Shown one piece after another: positions 46,201 to 62,257 of a stretch of 64,000 nt of DNA. The notes beneath the pieces were generated by a model. That model saw nothing but the letters and a program-made list of their open reading frames with translations. It was not told the DNA's origin and did not search any database. A program made the translations under genes and the position numbers. Positions within the stretch are counted from its first letter, which is position 1, and every line of letters begins with the position of its first letter. Source of the DNA: Ulota crispa (Eukaryota; Streptophyta; Bryopsida; Orthotrichales; Orthotrichaceae); NCBI GenBank assembly GCA_963920765.1, contig OY987251.1:2854501-2918500 (forward strand). Reading direction: 5' to 3'.

Positions 46201-46398
46201 TTGACCCCCCTGCCAAATATAAGAATAGGTAGAACCAGTACAAAATGTGCATACTTTGGTACGCCTCATATTCATGCGCTTTTTTGGGTCCTTTGTCAAA
46301 GATCTCGCAAAAGTGCTAGAGTATGTGGCGCAGTAACAGTTGCTTTTGAAGGCGCTAGTTTAGGCAGCATTCTAGCGGCTCCACAATTTGTAAAATGA
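46201..46398 (+). CDS. Short ORF, 65 codons, not recognised
   Basis: The ORF begins just outside the LTR fragment and ends TGA at 46398. Its composition is unlike the flanks: balanced, few homopolymers, with protein-like runs RKSARVCGAVTVAFEG and ILAAPQFVK at the C-terminus. No initiator context or family could be assigned, and the first ATG may not be its real start. It could be the end of a captured gene or organelle-derived DNA. I am unsure that it is expressed. Confidence 0.25.
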   Translation: MTPLPNIRIGRTSTKCAYFGTPHIHALFWVLCQRSRKSARVCGAVTVAFEGASLGSILAAPQFVK

Positions 46399-46399
46399 C

Positions 46400-47440
46400 A
46401 AAGGATCCAATGTTTCAGTGGTGGATTGAGGCTTTCATTCCATGACTTTTAATCTTTTAGTTTCATTCTCATGTGAAGGTTTGTATTTGTGTATGCGTAC
46501 TAGTTTCACTCTAGTTCCTTGTAATGAAAAATAGAAGACTTATAGAACAACGTGCTAGATTCAAGAGGGACCTTGTGGAAGGGCAGAGGATTCTAATGCA
46601 TTGAGGGAGGGTCTGAGAGATGGGAAAGCAGAAGGGCAACAAAAACGTTGACATTTGCTAAGGGAGAGAGAAGAAGCAGCAAGGTTGCTTATTGTCTAGG
46701 ATGAATTAGAGGTAGGAAGAGAGATGTTTTCATAGGAACTTTCACTAGTTTTGTCCAAAATTGTGGTTTTTTTCACACTGAAGACGCAAGGTTGTTTGGT
46801 GGCATCTTCTAGGATGAAGATTATAGAACGTAGCAAATACCAAGCAATCATCACCCTTTCCAATATATATTTTTTCAAAAATATTAAATTTGCATTCAAA
46901 AATGAAGTTTATAAGTTATTTTTTCATAGCACAACCACACTTGCATCTATAAAAAAGTAGGAAAGAAGTGTGGTTCACCATGTTACAATTTATTGAGTTG
47001 GAAAGAAAGTAAGAAAACTAGTTTATTCAATAAGTGATGTAGTAAAATGCTTCTAATACATGTAGTAACTCCAAATTACATGATGTTCTTTCACAAAAGT
47101 GTTTATTTCCATGGGTTTACTACACTAATCTATGGTTTAAGAATATACTCTACTTCTATTTTGCAAGCAAGCATAATACAAATGCACAATACAATATGTA
47201 GAGAAGACATAATGAAATGTAAATGCTTCATTCCATACCAAATTTTGCAAGTGCAACAACAAATGCTAAGCCTTCTTGGATCCTTGTTTTGAACAAATTC
47301 CTATACATATTTACATCCATGTAGACTAGTTGTACACATTTCCAACAAAAACTATTTACTTATCTCCTTGTATTACAATGCTTTGTGCTTTGGTATGTAT
47401 CAAAAATGTTTTAGAAATGTATAAACTAGCCATCTAGGAA
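46400..47440. other. AT-rich spacer without recognised features
   Basis: Neither strand shows a credible exon or transposon end. Confidence 0.5.
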
Positions 47441-47441
47441 T

Positions 47442-50034
47442 CTAGGCATCTCCTAGATCCATAATGTGTTCCGCTAAGTCTATGTCATCTCCAAAATACC
47501 TTTGCAGCTCTTTGTGAGATTGCAAAGTGGTCAATATCTTAACTGTTCTTGCATTGTACGTGTTGTGGATGTGGTTGAATATGGAACTTAAGAATTGAGC
47601 CTTGTGGAATGTATCGTTGGTAATGAAGGCAGATACTTTTTTGAATGTCATAATTTCTCTCTGTTCCAATGCAGTATTGTTGTTTTTATATACGATGCCT
47701 TGTAGGTGGGATTCATGTGAATAGACGTCTCTACGTTCGTCCCAATGTCCACTTGCAAGTTGACCTGCATACAATTGTCGCTCACGTTTGCCTTCCAAGA
47801 TGACCCCCTTGACGATGCTAGTGATATTCTCAACAATCCTACCCTGCATGGTGCGCTGCATGGTTTGTGGTGGTTGGTGTTGTGAGTCTCTAGACCACTT
47901 CCACATCCAGCACAAATCCTTCCTCCAATGCAACCTACTAGAATCCTCCAATAAATTATCTTTGTCATGCTTGTGATGAATTGGCATGTGGTTTAGGGTG
48001 CCAAACATTTGATAAAGCCGTCTATGAAAGGGGGCCTTGCAAGTAATGCATCTCTTTCTGGTCACCATGTAGGCAAGGAGACATCCAGGATGGTACATAT
48101 GCGGACACATACCGAGGCTCCATCCACCCTTGGGGCCATAAGGGTCTAGGCACACACTGCATACTGTGCCGTCCTTTACAAACTTTGGAACTTCATTCCA
48201 TAGTAAGGAGGGTTTGCTTACTTGGTTTGGGCGCAAGTACCTACATCATATAGTGTCATACTAGAACTGCAACTCAAGCGCCACAGTCCAATCAATGCTT
48301 GCATTTAGGTGGTTTGTTGCCAATGTGGGGGGGAACATCTCTTCAATGCAAGGCCATGAGGTCAAGTCAAAATACCAATGACCTCTATCATTGAATTCTG
48401 CAAAAGTTCTCCTCAGTTTTTTCTGCATTTGCTAGGCTTTGTTTTCTAACATAATGCACGCCAACTTCATGTCAACAACAACAGCAGCATTCTCTTCCTT
48501 TCAAGGCTCTAGACCAACCTTGTATTTAAGACCCAGAGGGTGTCTTATCGTTCTCCCAAGTTAGTATTTGCTGTGCTAAAAAACACAACATTTTCCTCAG
48601 CATCCTGGGAACAAAGTTTTAGTGCATGCATGGAGTTGGTTAGCTCTTCCATGCTTGCTTTTGTACTCGCAACCTCTGCTTCCGCTTGCTCCGCACATAC
48701 ACGCATGGCATTCAAATCCAATGTGAGCCCCCCAAGGTTTTGCACAGCTTAGATTGCTTCAGCTCCAGCTGCATTCAATCTTTCATCCTTGAAAGTTTGA
48801 GGCAAGAATGATGAAAGAGGTTGCACCGCAAAGTCATTTGCACAAGTGGCGGCTACAAAGCTGTGGTCTGCAGTATATGTTGTGCTTGCCATGATATCAT
48901 CTAGCCATGGAACGTCGTCCATGCTTGATCGTCCTCCGCAAGCTACAAGGGTGGCTTGGCTTCTAACTAGCCTGTCATTTTCATCCTTGAGGCGCTGCAC
49001 CCTTACTCTATGGACTTCCACATCTGCTGCATGTGGCCTCACTGCCTTGTCCTTCTCCGCTTGCAGGGTCAACACTAAGTCACACAAGTGTTGGAGATCC
49101 TCATCATTGGCTCTCACTCCATGAATTGTGTTCAACCCCACATCTACTTGCTGCAATTGAACATTTGCGTTCCAATTCTTGAGCATTGCTACTGGCACGG
49201 CAACCTCATTTGCTATGTTGTTTCTTTCACCAACTCTATGTTCTTCTAGTGGCTCAACATCCACTTCCGCATCCAGATCTTGCGCTTTATGTAAATCTGT
49301 TACATTGTGAATCAAAACTTAAGCTGGAATCTCTTGCACGATTGGCTGAACATCTTCCATGGAGTGTGCCACCTCTTCCAATATCACATTTGCATTTGGA
49401 GGGATGTAGCAAATTCCATTTCACTAGAAGAAAATTGCGTTGGAATCCACTAAATTATATCATGTAGTTTATGTTGAGTTCCATGTTCTCAATACAAAAT
49501 TTTGCTGTACAGTGCAAACTTTTGCGCCAAGAACATGGAACTTAACATAAACCACATGACATAATTTAGTGGGTTCCAACGCAATTTTCTACTAGTGTTT
49601 AGAAACCTGTTATTCCATTTTGTGGCTTAGTATGTAGTTCAATCTATATCTTTCCCCAAAAAAACCTCTGCATACGCCATTTGACGATGTGAGAGCGTCG
49701 CATCCTTCTTTGTGATCTCCCTCCAAAGTGCCAATGAAACCTTAGTCAACCTCTTTCTGAATGTAGGGTGCTTGCATACTTTGATTAAAGCCGTGCCCAA
49801 CTTCACATGCGTCTTGTACCTAGTATATTCCCAATGGCAAATTATGTGGACCTAATTGGTGTACTTTTGACATGTAATTCTCGTCCAAGGTTCCACCTCT
49901 TGTTTGTAGCCTGGCTTTGCCAGAACCTCCACATTGCTAAATGTAGCCCAATCCACTTCTGACCTGTTTCCCTTCCTCTTCCTAGGGGGTTCACCTTCAT
50001 TCCCTGGGTGAACTAGGGAGCCTGGAGTAGCCAT
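47442..50034 (-). pseudogene. RING-H2 / coiled-coil protein pseudogene
   Basis: From the ATG at 50034 the minus strand reads a basic N-terminus (MATPGSLVHP, then PPRKRKGNRSEVDW) and a helical block around KVCKHPTFRKRLTKVSLALW. A MITE follows, then a long helical/coiled-coil region (about 49390-48545; LVLTLQAEKDKAV, VQRLKDENDRLV, AEQAEAEVASTKASMEEL), a conserved-looking block (FNDRGHWYFDLTSWPCIEEMF, about 48390), and a RING-H2 finger at about 48150-48040: CSVC-x14-C-x2-HxxxHxxC then CITC. The last 264 codons (48236-47442) are open. Upstream there are several single stops and frame changes. RING proteins are normally ubiquitin ligases; whether any product is made here is doubtful. The family is unknown to me beyond the finger. 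Confidence 0.55.
49422..49597. mobile_element. CACTA-type MITE, 176 bp, TTT target duplication
   Basis: The ends CACTAGAAGAAAATTGCGTT and (reverse complement) CACTAGTAGAAAATTGCGTT resemble the En/Spm end CACTACAAGAAAA. The inverted repeat continues about 70 bp to GAGAACATGGAACT. TTT flanks both sides (49419-49421 and 49598-49600), the 3-bp size expected for CACTA elements. It is inserted in the RING pseudogene. Confidence 0.85.
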
Positions 50035-50289
50035 ACTATTTACATGCACAGTAAAAAACCACAATCTGTAGAAGAATACAAATGGCAAATTGCTTTGCCT
50101 TCTGTTGCATGGAGGCAATTGAAATTTGGCAAAGCATATGCCACATATATAACACTTCCCTTCAAATTGCAATGCAAAGCTTTATCAAACAAAGACAAAG
50201 CAACTCAAAAGAAGAAGCACGGTTATGAGGGAATTCAGCAAGTTTATACACCCTAATTAATCAAGCTAATTGGGTTGGTAATTGGGGTC

Positions 50290-50870
50290 AAATCAGTATT
50301 AAAAACACAAATCTGGACCGTTGATCTGGACAAACGAGCCCCTCCATTGACGGCCAGGGTGTCCACGGAGGTTTAGTAGCCCGTCAACAAATTTGGGGCG
50401 CCGTCTCCAGCCTCCTACCGCCATCATGAAAAGTTAAACACCGTCTGCATTAATTGACGGGCTGTGCATCAACAAGGAGTCCATTGGTAGGTTTGGCAGA
50501 CCATCGGCCGCCTTAGTGGTCCATCCAAAGGTTTGGCAGGCTGTCCACAAGTTTGGATTTGCGTCCCGATGGTCAAGGCACCGTCGTTAGCCTTGTGTTC
50601 TCATAATCATAAATAATATGCCGTCCAGGCCCGTCAATGGTCTACGTAGATGGACCTACCAACATAATTGACAGCCATCATTGCTCCTCAATGGCCTTGA
50701 CGGCTTGGAAGGTCCGTCGAAGGTCTTAACGGCCCGCGCCACCTATGAACGGCCTTGGCGGACAAATAGTCCGTCTAGTTGGACGGCTATGATTGAACAT
50801 CAACGGCCCGTGGGTTGAGCGCAATTGCCCCCAAAACTCCTGTCCATCACCCCGTCTCCAGCAAGGTTTC
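50290..50870. repeat. Region dense in CCGTC/GACGG words
   Basis: About 20 occurrences of CCGTC, GACGG or close variants lie in 580 bp, often in both orientations (for example TCCGTCTAGTTGGACGG near 50768). Similar density occurs inside the hAT-like element at 23762-24085 and at 55730-55990. It may be subterminal sequence of a decayed hAT relative; ends were not found. Confidence 0.45.
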
Positions 50871-50899
50871 CAAATCTGGCAATTTGAGGCAAAAGTGAA

Positions 50900-51560
50900 C
50901 CAATTTTTGTTGGCTAGCATCAATCCTATAGAAAATGAACTCTAATATTTGGATTAAACTGTCAAATAACTTCAAACTTTGAAAAAACTTAGATGAAATT
51001 GCCAAATTGTGAATGAAAACCAACTTATAAACAGGTAACATGTGCTAATGTGATATTTTTTGTCCACCGTGTGGATGAATGTTGAAATATGGAGCAGCAC
51101 TATAACAGTTTAAATTGCCATTTTGGCACTTCTTAAAAAAAGAAATAAGAAAACCTGATCTCCATTAGACGTGGGCCCATCCATTTTGATGGTCTTGAGT
51201 TCTAATGGACGGCAAGTACAACTCCATATAATATAAGGGTATGTCATCCCCTAAAGGACCACACCCATTTTTCTTTGAAAAATAAAAAAAAATAAAAAAT
51301 TCCACCCCAAAATTTTAGGCGCCTTTAACCACTCTTATAACAAAAAAGTTGATGTACCCCAAGCTATGCTCTTTTTTCCCATGTAGGAGATGAATGTCAA
51401 TATATGTGGGAGAATTTTCAAATCAATTGGATTTATACAACATAAAAGAAAAAAATAGTAAGTAACAAGAAGTAGGGAATGAGTCAAAACACTAAATTGT
51501 TAAGCATTTAATTATAAAAATGAAAAATGCAATTCCTAAAGGTTATAGGATTTAGGGTTT
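50900..51560. other. AT-rich sequence without recognised features
   Basis: No coding or repeat structure was found apart from short A- and T-runs. Confidence 0.45.
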
Positions 51561-51564
51561 AGTG

Positions 51565-51975
51565 TTTAGTGACCCCTTTAGAGTCCACAATTTCATATAT
51601 TTGCTCAAAGATGGAATAACAAGGGTTCTATTCAAATCACATAGCAATAATAGTTGGAATGACTTGAAACTTGCACATTCACTTCCAATTAGGGTGTGTG
51701 ATATATAGGAATTTTTTGGGAGGAAATTGAAACATGGTTCATGGTGATCCCTTTGGAGGTCACATATTCAAATACTTGCCAAAAGATGAGATATTTGGAT
51801 GTTTATTTAATACCTATAGCTAAAAGTGTTGGAATGACCTAAAATTTGTACCACATCCTTTAATTAAGGTGTGTGACATGTGGGAAGTTTTTGGGACAAA
51901 ATTGAAACATGGTTCATGGTGACCCCTTTGGGAGTCACATATTCAAATACTTGCCAAAGGATGGGATATCCAAGG
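51565..51975. repeat. Tandem repeat, about 175-bp unit, two and a half copies
   Basis: GTGA(T/C)CCCTTT(G/A)GAG(G)TCAC followed by ATATTCAAATACTTGCCAAA recurs near 51570, 51745 and 51920. GAAACATGGTTCATGGTGA precedes the last two. It lies just upstream of the LINE remnant. Confidence 0.7.
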
Positions 51976-52215
51976 GGGACCATTGTCAAGAGTGAAGCTA
52001 GGAGCTCCTGAGCTCCATGTTTCACGGTGAGAGAAATTCTTGGTGTGTTTGTCAATTCTTGTTGGTACAAGCAAGGATCTCGGGTAGCTGATAGTCTGCG
52101 CTAAGGTTGTTTTGGTCGTATTGTGATTGAAACAAGTCTCTAGAGCAAGAAGTTGAAAGAGATTCTAGCCCGATCTAATTAGGGTTTTAGGGAAAACTCA
52201 CAAGAATTACTTTGC

Positions 52216-55200
52216 TTGAGGCAATATACCATACATAGCTGGAGAAAACCAAATGGATACTGGATTGCAGTAGAAAATCATGTAGCTAGAAGCAGGTGGA
52301 ACTGTTTAGACGATAGGTATTGCTTTCAAGAAACTAGAAACAAGAGCCACTGTCACCTTGCACACAGAGATATAATGGCGAAACTGTTACAGTCAATAAG
52401 AGACAAAGATGCAACAATGGTGGAAACTCCTCCTTTGAGGGAGTTGGCGAATAGCCTCCCAAATCTAGTCAATGCAAGTTGGGCGTCAACAAACTGCCCA
52501 GGGACCACGTCAATAGGAAAACAACCGAGTGCAGATGCACAAGCACTGGCGCCAGATGGGCCAATCAACAAGGAAGGAAGCAGAGAAGTGGATCCAAAGG
52601 ACCTTGAAGCTGCAACTGGAGAAGCAAAGGACTAGAAGGAGCCAGCATCAGACCCCAGTAAACCTAAGGAGGCAAGACAGAAGTCCTCTGTGGATCTCAA
52701 GAAGAAACTCTTCATGCATATATCTACACCAAAAATGCAGTCAATGAGAAGCAAAAGAGCTACTCTGTTCAAACAGCTTGTGCTTGGTCGCATACCAGGT
52801 ACCCCTCCCGGACACCCCGACCTTGTCCATTTTTTGAAATCGCAGGTTAAAGACTCCTTCTTGTCAGTCTAGATGATGGCAAGGGGGTTTTTTAAAATCA
52901 AATTCTCTGATGCTCAAGGAGCAGAAAGGTGTATAGAAATGGGCAATTTAAAGTGGGGCAGCCGGTCCATTGACCTACACAAATGGAAAGATGGGTTCTC
53001 CACAAAAAACCTGCTACCAGAGATTCTAGCGGATACACTAGTGAGGGTCATATTCCTCAAATTGGATCCCATGTTACAAGATGAAGATGGATACCAAGCA
53101 CTTGGGAACATGCTAGAGGAGGTTCAGTCGGTAGAAAGTACCTTTGCAGTGAGTAAGAGACCTTTGAGCCCCTCTTCATTGTGGTGATGGACTCACTCGG
53201 ATACATGTTGAGTAATCCAAGATACTAGGTACAAGGGTTTAGGCTACCAAACGGGGAGGAGCTAGTAGATGCGTCGTACGTAGACAACATTGCATTTTAC
53301 CTTAGAGGCAATCCAAAGAACCTTGCACGAGCTCATGGAGTGCTAGGCACCTATTGTGCGGCCTCTGGAGCAAAAGCAAATTGGAACAAGGCATACGCCA
53401 TCTAGGCGTCTGCCAATCCTAAGAATTTCACTTGGGGAGAGGACTTTGGACTAAAATGGGCAGCAGAGGGCCAAGGTGTGAGATACCTAGGGCCACAAGT
53501 AGGCTTTCACCTCAGCAGTGAAGCAAACACAACGCCATTGATGACGTTGCTAAAGAAGAAACTCAGGAGTTGGGCCAACAAAAGCATCTCCTTGGCAAGC
53601 AGGGTTGTCGTGTGTAACCAGGTGCTACTTGCAATGTGTTGGTACACACCTGCATGTTGTGGCCTAAATCTGAAGATCTGCAAGGAGATTCAAAAATTGA
53701 TGAGAACTTACGTTTGGGTAGGACGGAGCAAAGGAGCTAGCTTTGCAAAAGTCAGTTGAGACACGTGCTTGCTACCACTAGCAGAAGGAGGCCTAAAAAT
53801 CATCAACCCCTTTGCTCAAACGCAAGTTCTCTTAGCTAAACTTGTGACAAGAGGCTTATCACCAGGAGGCAAACCCTAGAAAATACTGCTACAATACAAA
53901 ATCAATGAGGGACAATCGTGACGGGACGCAAAATGATTGGCATCCCCCAATTGGTTATTCTTCAGCAAAAGGTTGAAGAAAAACAATTTTTCACCGCTCA
54001 TGGGAGCTTGTCTGAGAGCATTCTTGGCAATCAAGGGCAGCCTTGAGCAGATTGAACCATCAAGGAGTGAAATGATCCTGAGACAGCCTCCTTGTGGTAA
54101 TCCCATATTGCTAGAAGCAGACAATACACCTGTCAAATAGGGCAAGAAAACAAGTATGCATCTTTGGGCTAAAGCAAGATTCCTCTAGGTGAGGGATCTT
54201 TAGAATGCAAAGAGAAAAGACTAGCTCTCATTGACAAAGTTGAAAGGCAAGGTAAAATGCCGCAAGATTAGAAGAGTATCCATTTGCAGCATTGCAGAAA
54301 GTAGGGTAAAATTTATTAGCCATATCCCCTGGGACCCCCAATCAAGAAGAGAGACGGTGAGAAAAGGGGACTGGCTCATGGAAGCGGACAAGAATAGCAT
54401 CTACTTAGTCAAGGACTCCACTATAGAATAACCGATGGTGAGCAAATTTGCCCGAACTAAGGCACGCGAGCTGCTAAGGCAGGAGGAGGCTGATGCATAG
54501 GAGACAGCCCTCAAGCTTGAGACCTTTATTAAGATTTGGGTGATCCTATGGAGTGCCAAGGAGCAACAATTCTCCCACTACAACCCTCACAAGGAGCCCA
54601 TAGGAAACAACAGCATTTGGATGTACTCCGGTGCAACGCTAGAGTCAATGACGTGGGACCCTGGAGAATGGCAATGGAAGGAGATTAGAGCGCTACCTAC
54701 AGCCCCATTCTTCTCATACGCATCCAAACGTGGGTACAAGAGCCAAATCTGCGGATTGGGACAAGTATCCTAGTGCATTAAGGACCTCACAAAACCCCAC
54801 ATCTCAAAGAGGATATAGAACCTGCATGCCTTGATATGGCATAACTTGAGGCCAAGGAAGGTTGCCACTTTCCTTTGGCTTGCCCTTAACAATGGCCTAG
54901 CCACAGGCACGTGGCTGAGCCAAGGGTCTTTCCCAGCTAGGGTGGACTATGCTTTTTGCTTGCAGATGCCGGGGTCTTGGGACCACTTGGTCTAGGAATG
55001 TTCATTTGCAAGGGAGATCTGGAGGTAGTTTAATTAGTTAGCAGCCACCAACAACGGACCCATCATCAACTCATTGGAATCAGCGCTACAAGGCAACCAA
55101 GACGTACAGTATACGGGCACCGGACTAAACTATGTGTTCTGCAAGCAGGCGTGGGATCTCCTTAGGTTGTTTATCCTTTGGCAAATTTGATGTAGCAAAT

Positions 55201-55400
55201 GCAAGAAGCTACACTCCGACACAACCGTTAGTGGAGAAGCAGTGCTGCAAATAGAGTAGGTGGCAACACTATACGCAAGAGCAGCACTATGGAAAACCAT
55301 ACATGAGGCTGTGAAGGAGAGAGAAGCCTACATATCTATTGAGGAGGCTTTCCATCTAAAGTAGTCACCTCTCTTTTGTACTCAAGGGAATGGAGTATAC
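52216..55400 (+). pseudogene. LINE retrotransposon remnant with internal deletion
   Basis: The order on the plus strand: an ORF1-like part (52690-53160; GFFKIKFSDAQGAERCIE, RSIDLHKWKDGF, resembling the DUF4283 region of plant LINE ORF1), then directly the middle of a reverse transcriptase (SPLFIVVMDSLGYML; ASYVDNIAFYL in place of the YADD box; GVRYLGPQVGFHL), then the RT thumb and a zinc-type RVT C-terminus (WHNLRPRKVATFLWLALNNG, GSWDHLV, ECSFAREIW). The endonuclease and RT N-terminus are missing. Many stops are present. No poly(A) tail or target duplication was located. L1-like LINE is the best fit. Confidence 0.75.
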
Positions 55401-55729
55401 TATTACACCATCCCTTGTTTCATTTTGCAATTTATTTATTGAGCCGCCAAATGGCTGTACTAAGGACACAACCCCTCCTAGCCCTCAGGCCTTTACAATG
55501 GGATATCCCGGTGTTTATTTAATGGCATTTAGGAGTTAATGGAGCATAGGGATTCATGAACGTGTTTAGTTTTGTAGGAATATTTTGGGAATTAAATGAC
55601 CCAATGTTGGTTATCACCCACTTCTAGCCAGTTCTTGTAGCCAAGGCTTGCATGTACAAATTCCTTTGGAGTTGCAAATTTGGAGTGAATTTTCACAGAT
55701 ACTCTGACCTTAGGTCGCTCCAATTGTCT

Positions 55730-55990
55730 TTGCAGGGTATCTAATGGATGGCTTGCCCATCCATTGGACGGTTTCCATATCCATTCCCCGGATGGCCTCA
55801 ATGGCGGATTGTCTATCGCCTTGTTGGCGTGCCAAAGACCCTAGACGGCCTGCCCATTGCTTGGACAGCCCCCCATTGCATTGTTTACTTGCCCGTTGCC
55901 AAGACGGCCTGCCTATCAACAAAAAAGTCCGCCCATCTCCAGAGGATGGACTGCCCGTCCCTTCAATAGACTGCTTGTCCACATGAATTA
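55730..55990. repeat. Second CCGTC/GACGG-rich region
   Basis: Repeated GACGGCCTGCCCAT-, GGACGG- and GCCCGT-like words are spaced 20-30 bp apart. It resembles 50290-50870 and lies between the LINE remnant and the kinase-like pseudogene. Confidence 0.4.
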
Positions 55991-56197
55991 CCTTCTTATA
56001 TATCACTTTTGGTTTCATTTGCACAAGTCTCTCCTGCTCTGACAATGCTTCCTTGTCCTGGATTGACTTTGATCGTTGCTTGGGAGCGCGGGTGCTTAGG
56101 TAGGGACTCAAATGAAAGAGGTGGAGGGGGAGGTTTTGCAAAATTTGCAATCTTTAAACCCTAAATCTTTTGTTTCTTATACTTCAATTATATTTCA

Positions 56198-56398
56198 ATG
56201 GCCAGAGAAGATTTTTCAAAAGAGAAGGTGGATGCCTGGGTCACAGGCATCAAGGATCTAGTTGTACAAATATCCCCAAAATTAATAGATTGCGTGTTGG
56301 AAGGTGTGGCGGCTGTACTAGATGAGGCCAACATTCATGATATTGGGGAATCTTTGAAAGGGAAGAAACAAAAGCAACAAAAACGGCACAGAACTTCT
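56198..56398 (+). pseudogene. Kinase-like pseudogene, 5' part (67 codons) before the copia insertion
   Basis: The ATG at 56198 follows a telobox (AAACCCTAAATC, about 56157). The open frame encodes a helical segment (DAWVTGIKDLVVQISPKL, VLDEANIHDIGESL) and a basic stretch (GKKQKQQKRHRTS). It ends exactly at the copia target duplication CTTCT (56394-56398), and the same frame resumes at 62258. Confidence 0.55.
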
Positions 56399-56662
56399 TA
56401 TTGAAAACATAGGGAAGATAGAAGAGCAAAGGCACACATGGTATACTCAAATGTATAAGATACAAATGGAAAAGATGAGAGGGTTCTCAAACCTTCTCAT
56501 CTATATACTCTCCCAACTACTCTCCCTTTACCAAACCATATGGAATAACCACACTCATGGGCTGATCCTCTCTATGAGGTGCCTCCTACCACGTGTTCTC
56601 TCTCCAATGCTAAGTACCCCACCTAGCATATCTCCTTTGGCCTAGAGCAAAATCCTAATGCT

Positions 56663-56681
<19 letters not shown>
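56399..56681 (-). repeat. 3' LTR of the copia element
   Basis: This matches 61970-62252. It includes the last codons of pol (GSVEML and the stop at 56663-56665). Confidence 0.85.
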
Positions 56682-61007
<4,326 letters not shown>

Positions 61008-61969
61008 GGCTAGAGTATGCAACTCAAGGCGCTCTCAATGTCACAAGAAAATAGCAAAGGGTTGAAGTATGCAACTCAACCACCTCCCAAGTAAATCCTA
61101 GCTTTTTTCACACTCAAAGGGATAAAGTAAGCAATTCAACCACTTTCAATGCTAGCTAGCTCCAACACAAGGGGCTGAAGTAATCAACTCAACCACCTCC
61201 CAAGCAAAGCCTAGCTCTCTCTACACATAAGGCCTGAAATATACAATCCAATCCTCAAAGGAATACAAGATCTACCCAAAATGTGAGATTATAACTCAAA
61301 CCTCACCCTCATACTCACTCTTTGCAATTTCAGCCCCCTTTGAGCAAATACTATGCATCCACTTAAGCAAACAATCTCAAGCAAGGGTAGAAATCAACTA
61401 AAGCAAGTACAAACTCACAAATCACCTCCTTGTGCTTCAAACAAGCACTTTGGTGGTGCAACTCCACCCTTAGCAACTCCAAACCTCCAAAAGCTTGTGC
61501 AACACAAATGAACCTCCAAATAAGCTCCAAAGTGGATCAACTCCTCCAATATGATAGATTAGATCCTCCAACAAGCTCAAACAAGGTGCACACCTCTACA
61601 ATTATAAATTTGGTGTTTTACTAAGCTAAATGAGGATCAGCCACTCTTCAAGAGGTAAAACAAAATCTCCAAAGACTCCAAAAAGCATGCAAAGAGGGGT
61701 GAAGCTCCTCAAAGGTCCTCTCCAACCACAAATGCACCCCAAACTATAAAACAAGCACAAGAAGTCCTCCAAATACTCTACAAGATAGGACAAGTGCTGA
61801 AGTAGCTCAAATAAGAAGCAATGTCACTACAAAAACACCCCTAACACTCAAGAGTAGCTAAAAAAGTCCTCCAAGAGCACAAGGTCAAATTCCAAGGACT
61901 GATGTACCTCAAATGTGATCTCCACTCACCACAATGTATCTCCACACTTATAGAAATGGGCTCATAACC
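61008..61969 (-). other. Copia 5' untranslated leader
   Basis: This lies between the 5' LTR and the gag ATG. The sequence just inside the LTR (minus strand GGTTATGAGCCCATTTC) occupies the primer-binding-site position but matches no tRNA end I can name. It contains repeated CCAC/CTCCAA-rich words and no ORF. Confidence 0.55.
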
Positions 61970-62252
61970 TATTGAAAACATAGAGAAGATAGAAGAGCAA
62001 AGGCACACACGGTATACTCAAATGTATAAGATACAAATGAAAGAGATGAGAGGGTTCCCAAACCCTCTCATCTATATATTCTTCCAACCATTCTCCCTTC
62101 ACCAAACCATATGGAATAACCACATTCATGGGCTAATCATCTCTATGAGATGCCTCCTACCACGTGCTCTCTCTCCAATGCTAAATACCCTACCTAGCAT
62201 ATCTCCTTTGGTCTAGAACAAACTCCTATTGCTCTATTCCAACATTTCAACA
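61970..62252 (-). repeat. 5' LTR of the copia element
   Basis: This is the pair of 56399-56681, the same length with scattered transitions between the two. It is flanked on the outside by CTTCT (62253-62257). Confidence 0.88.
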
Positions 62253-62257
62253 CTTCT

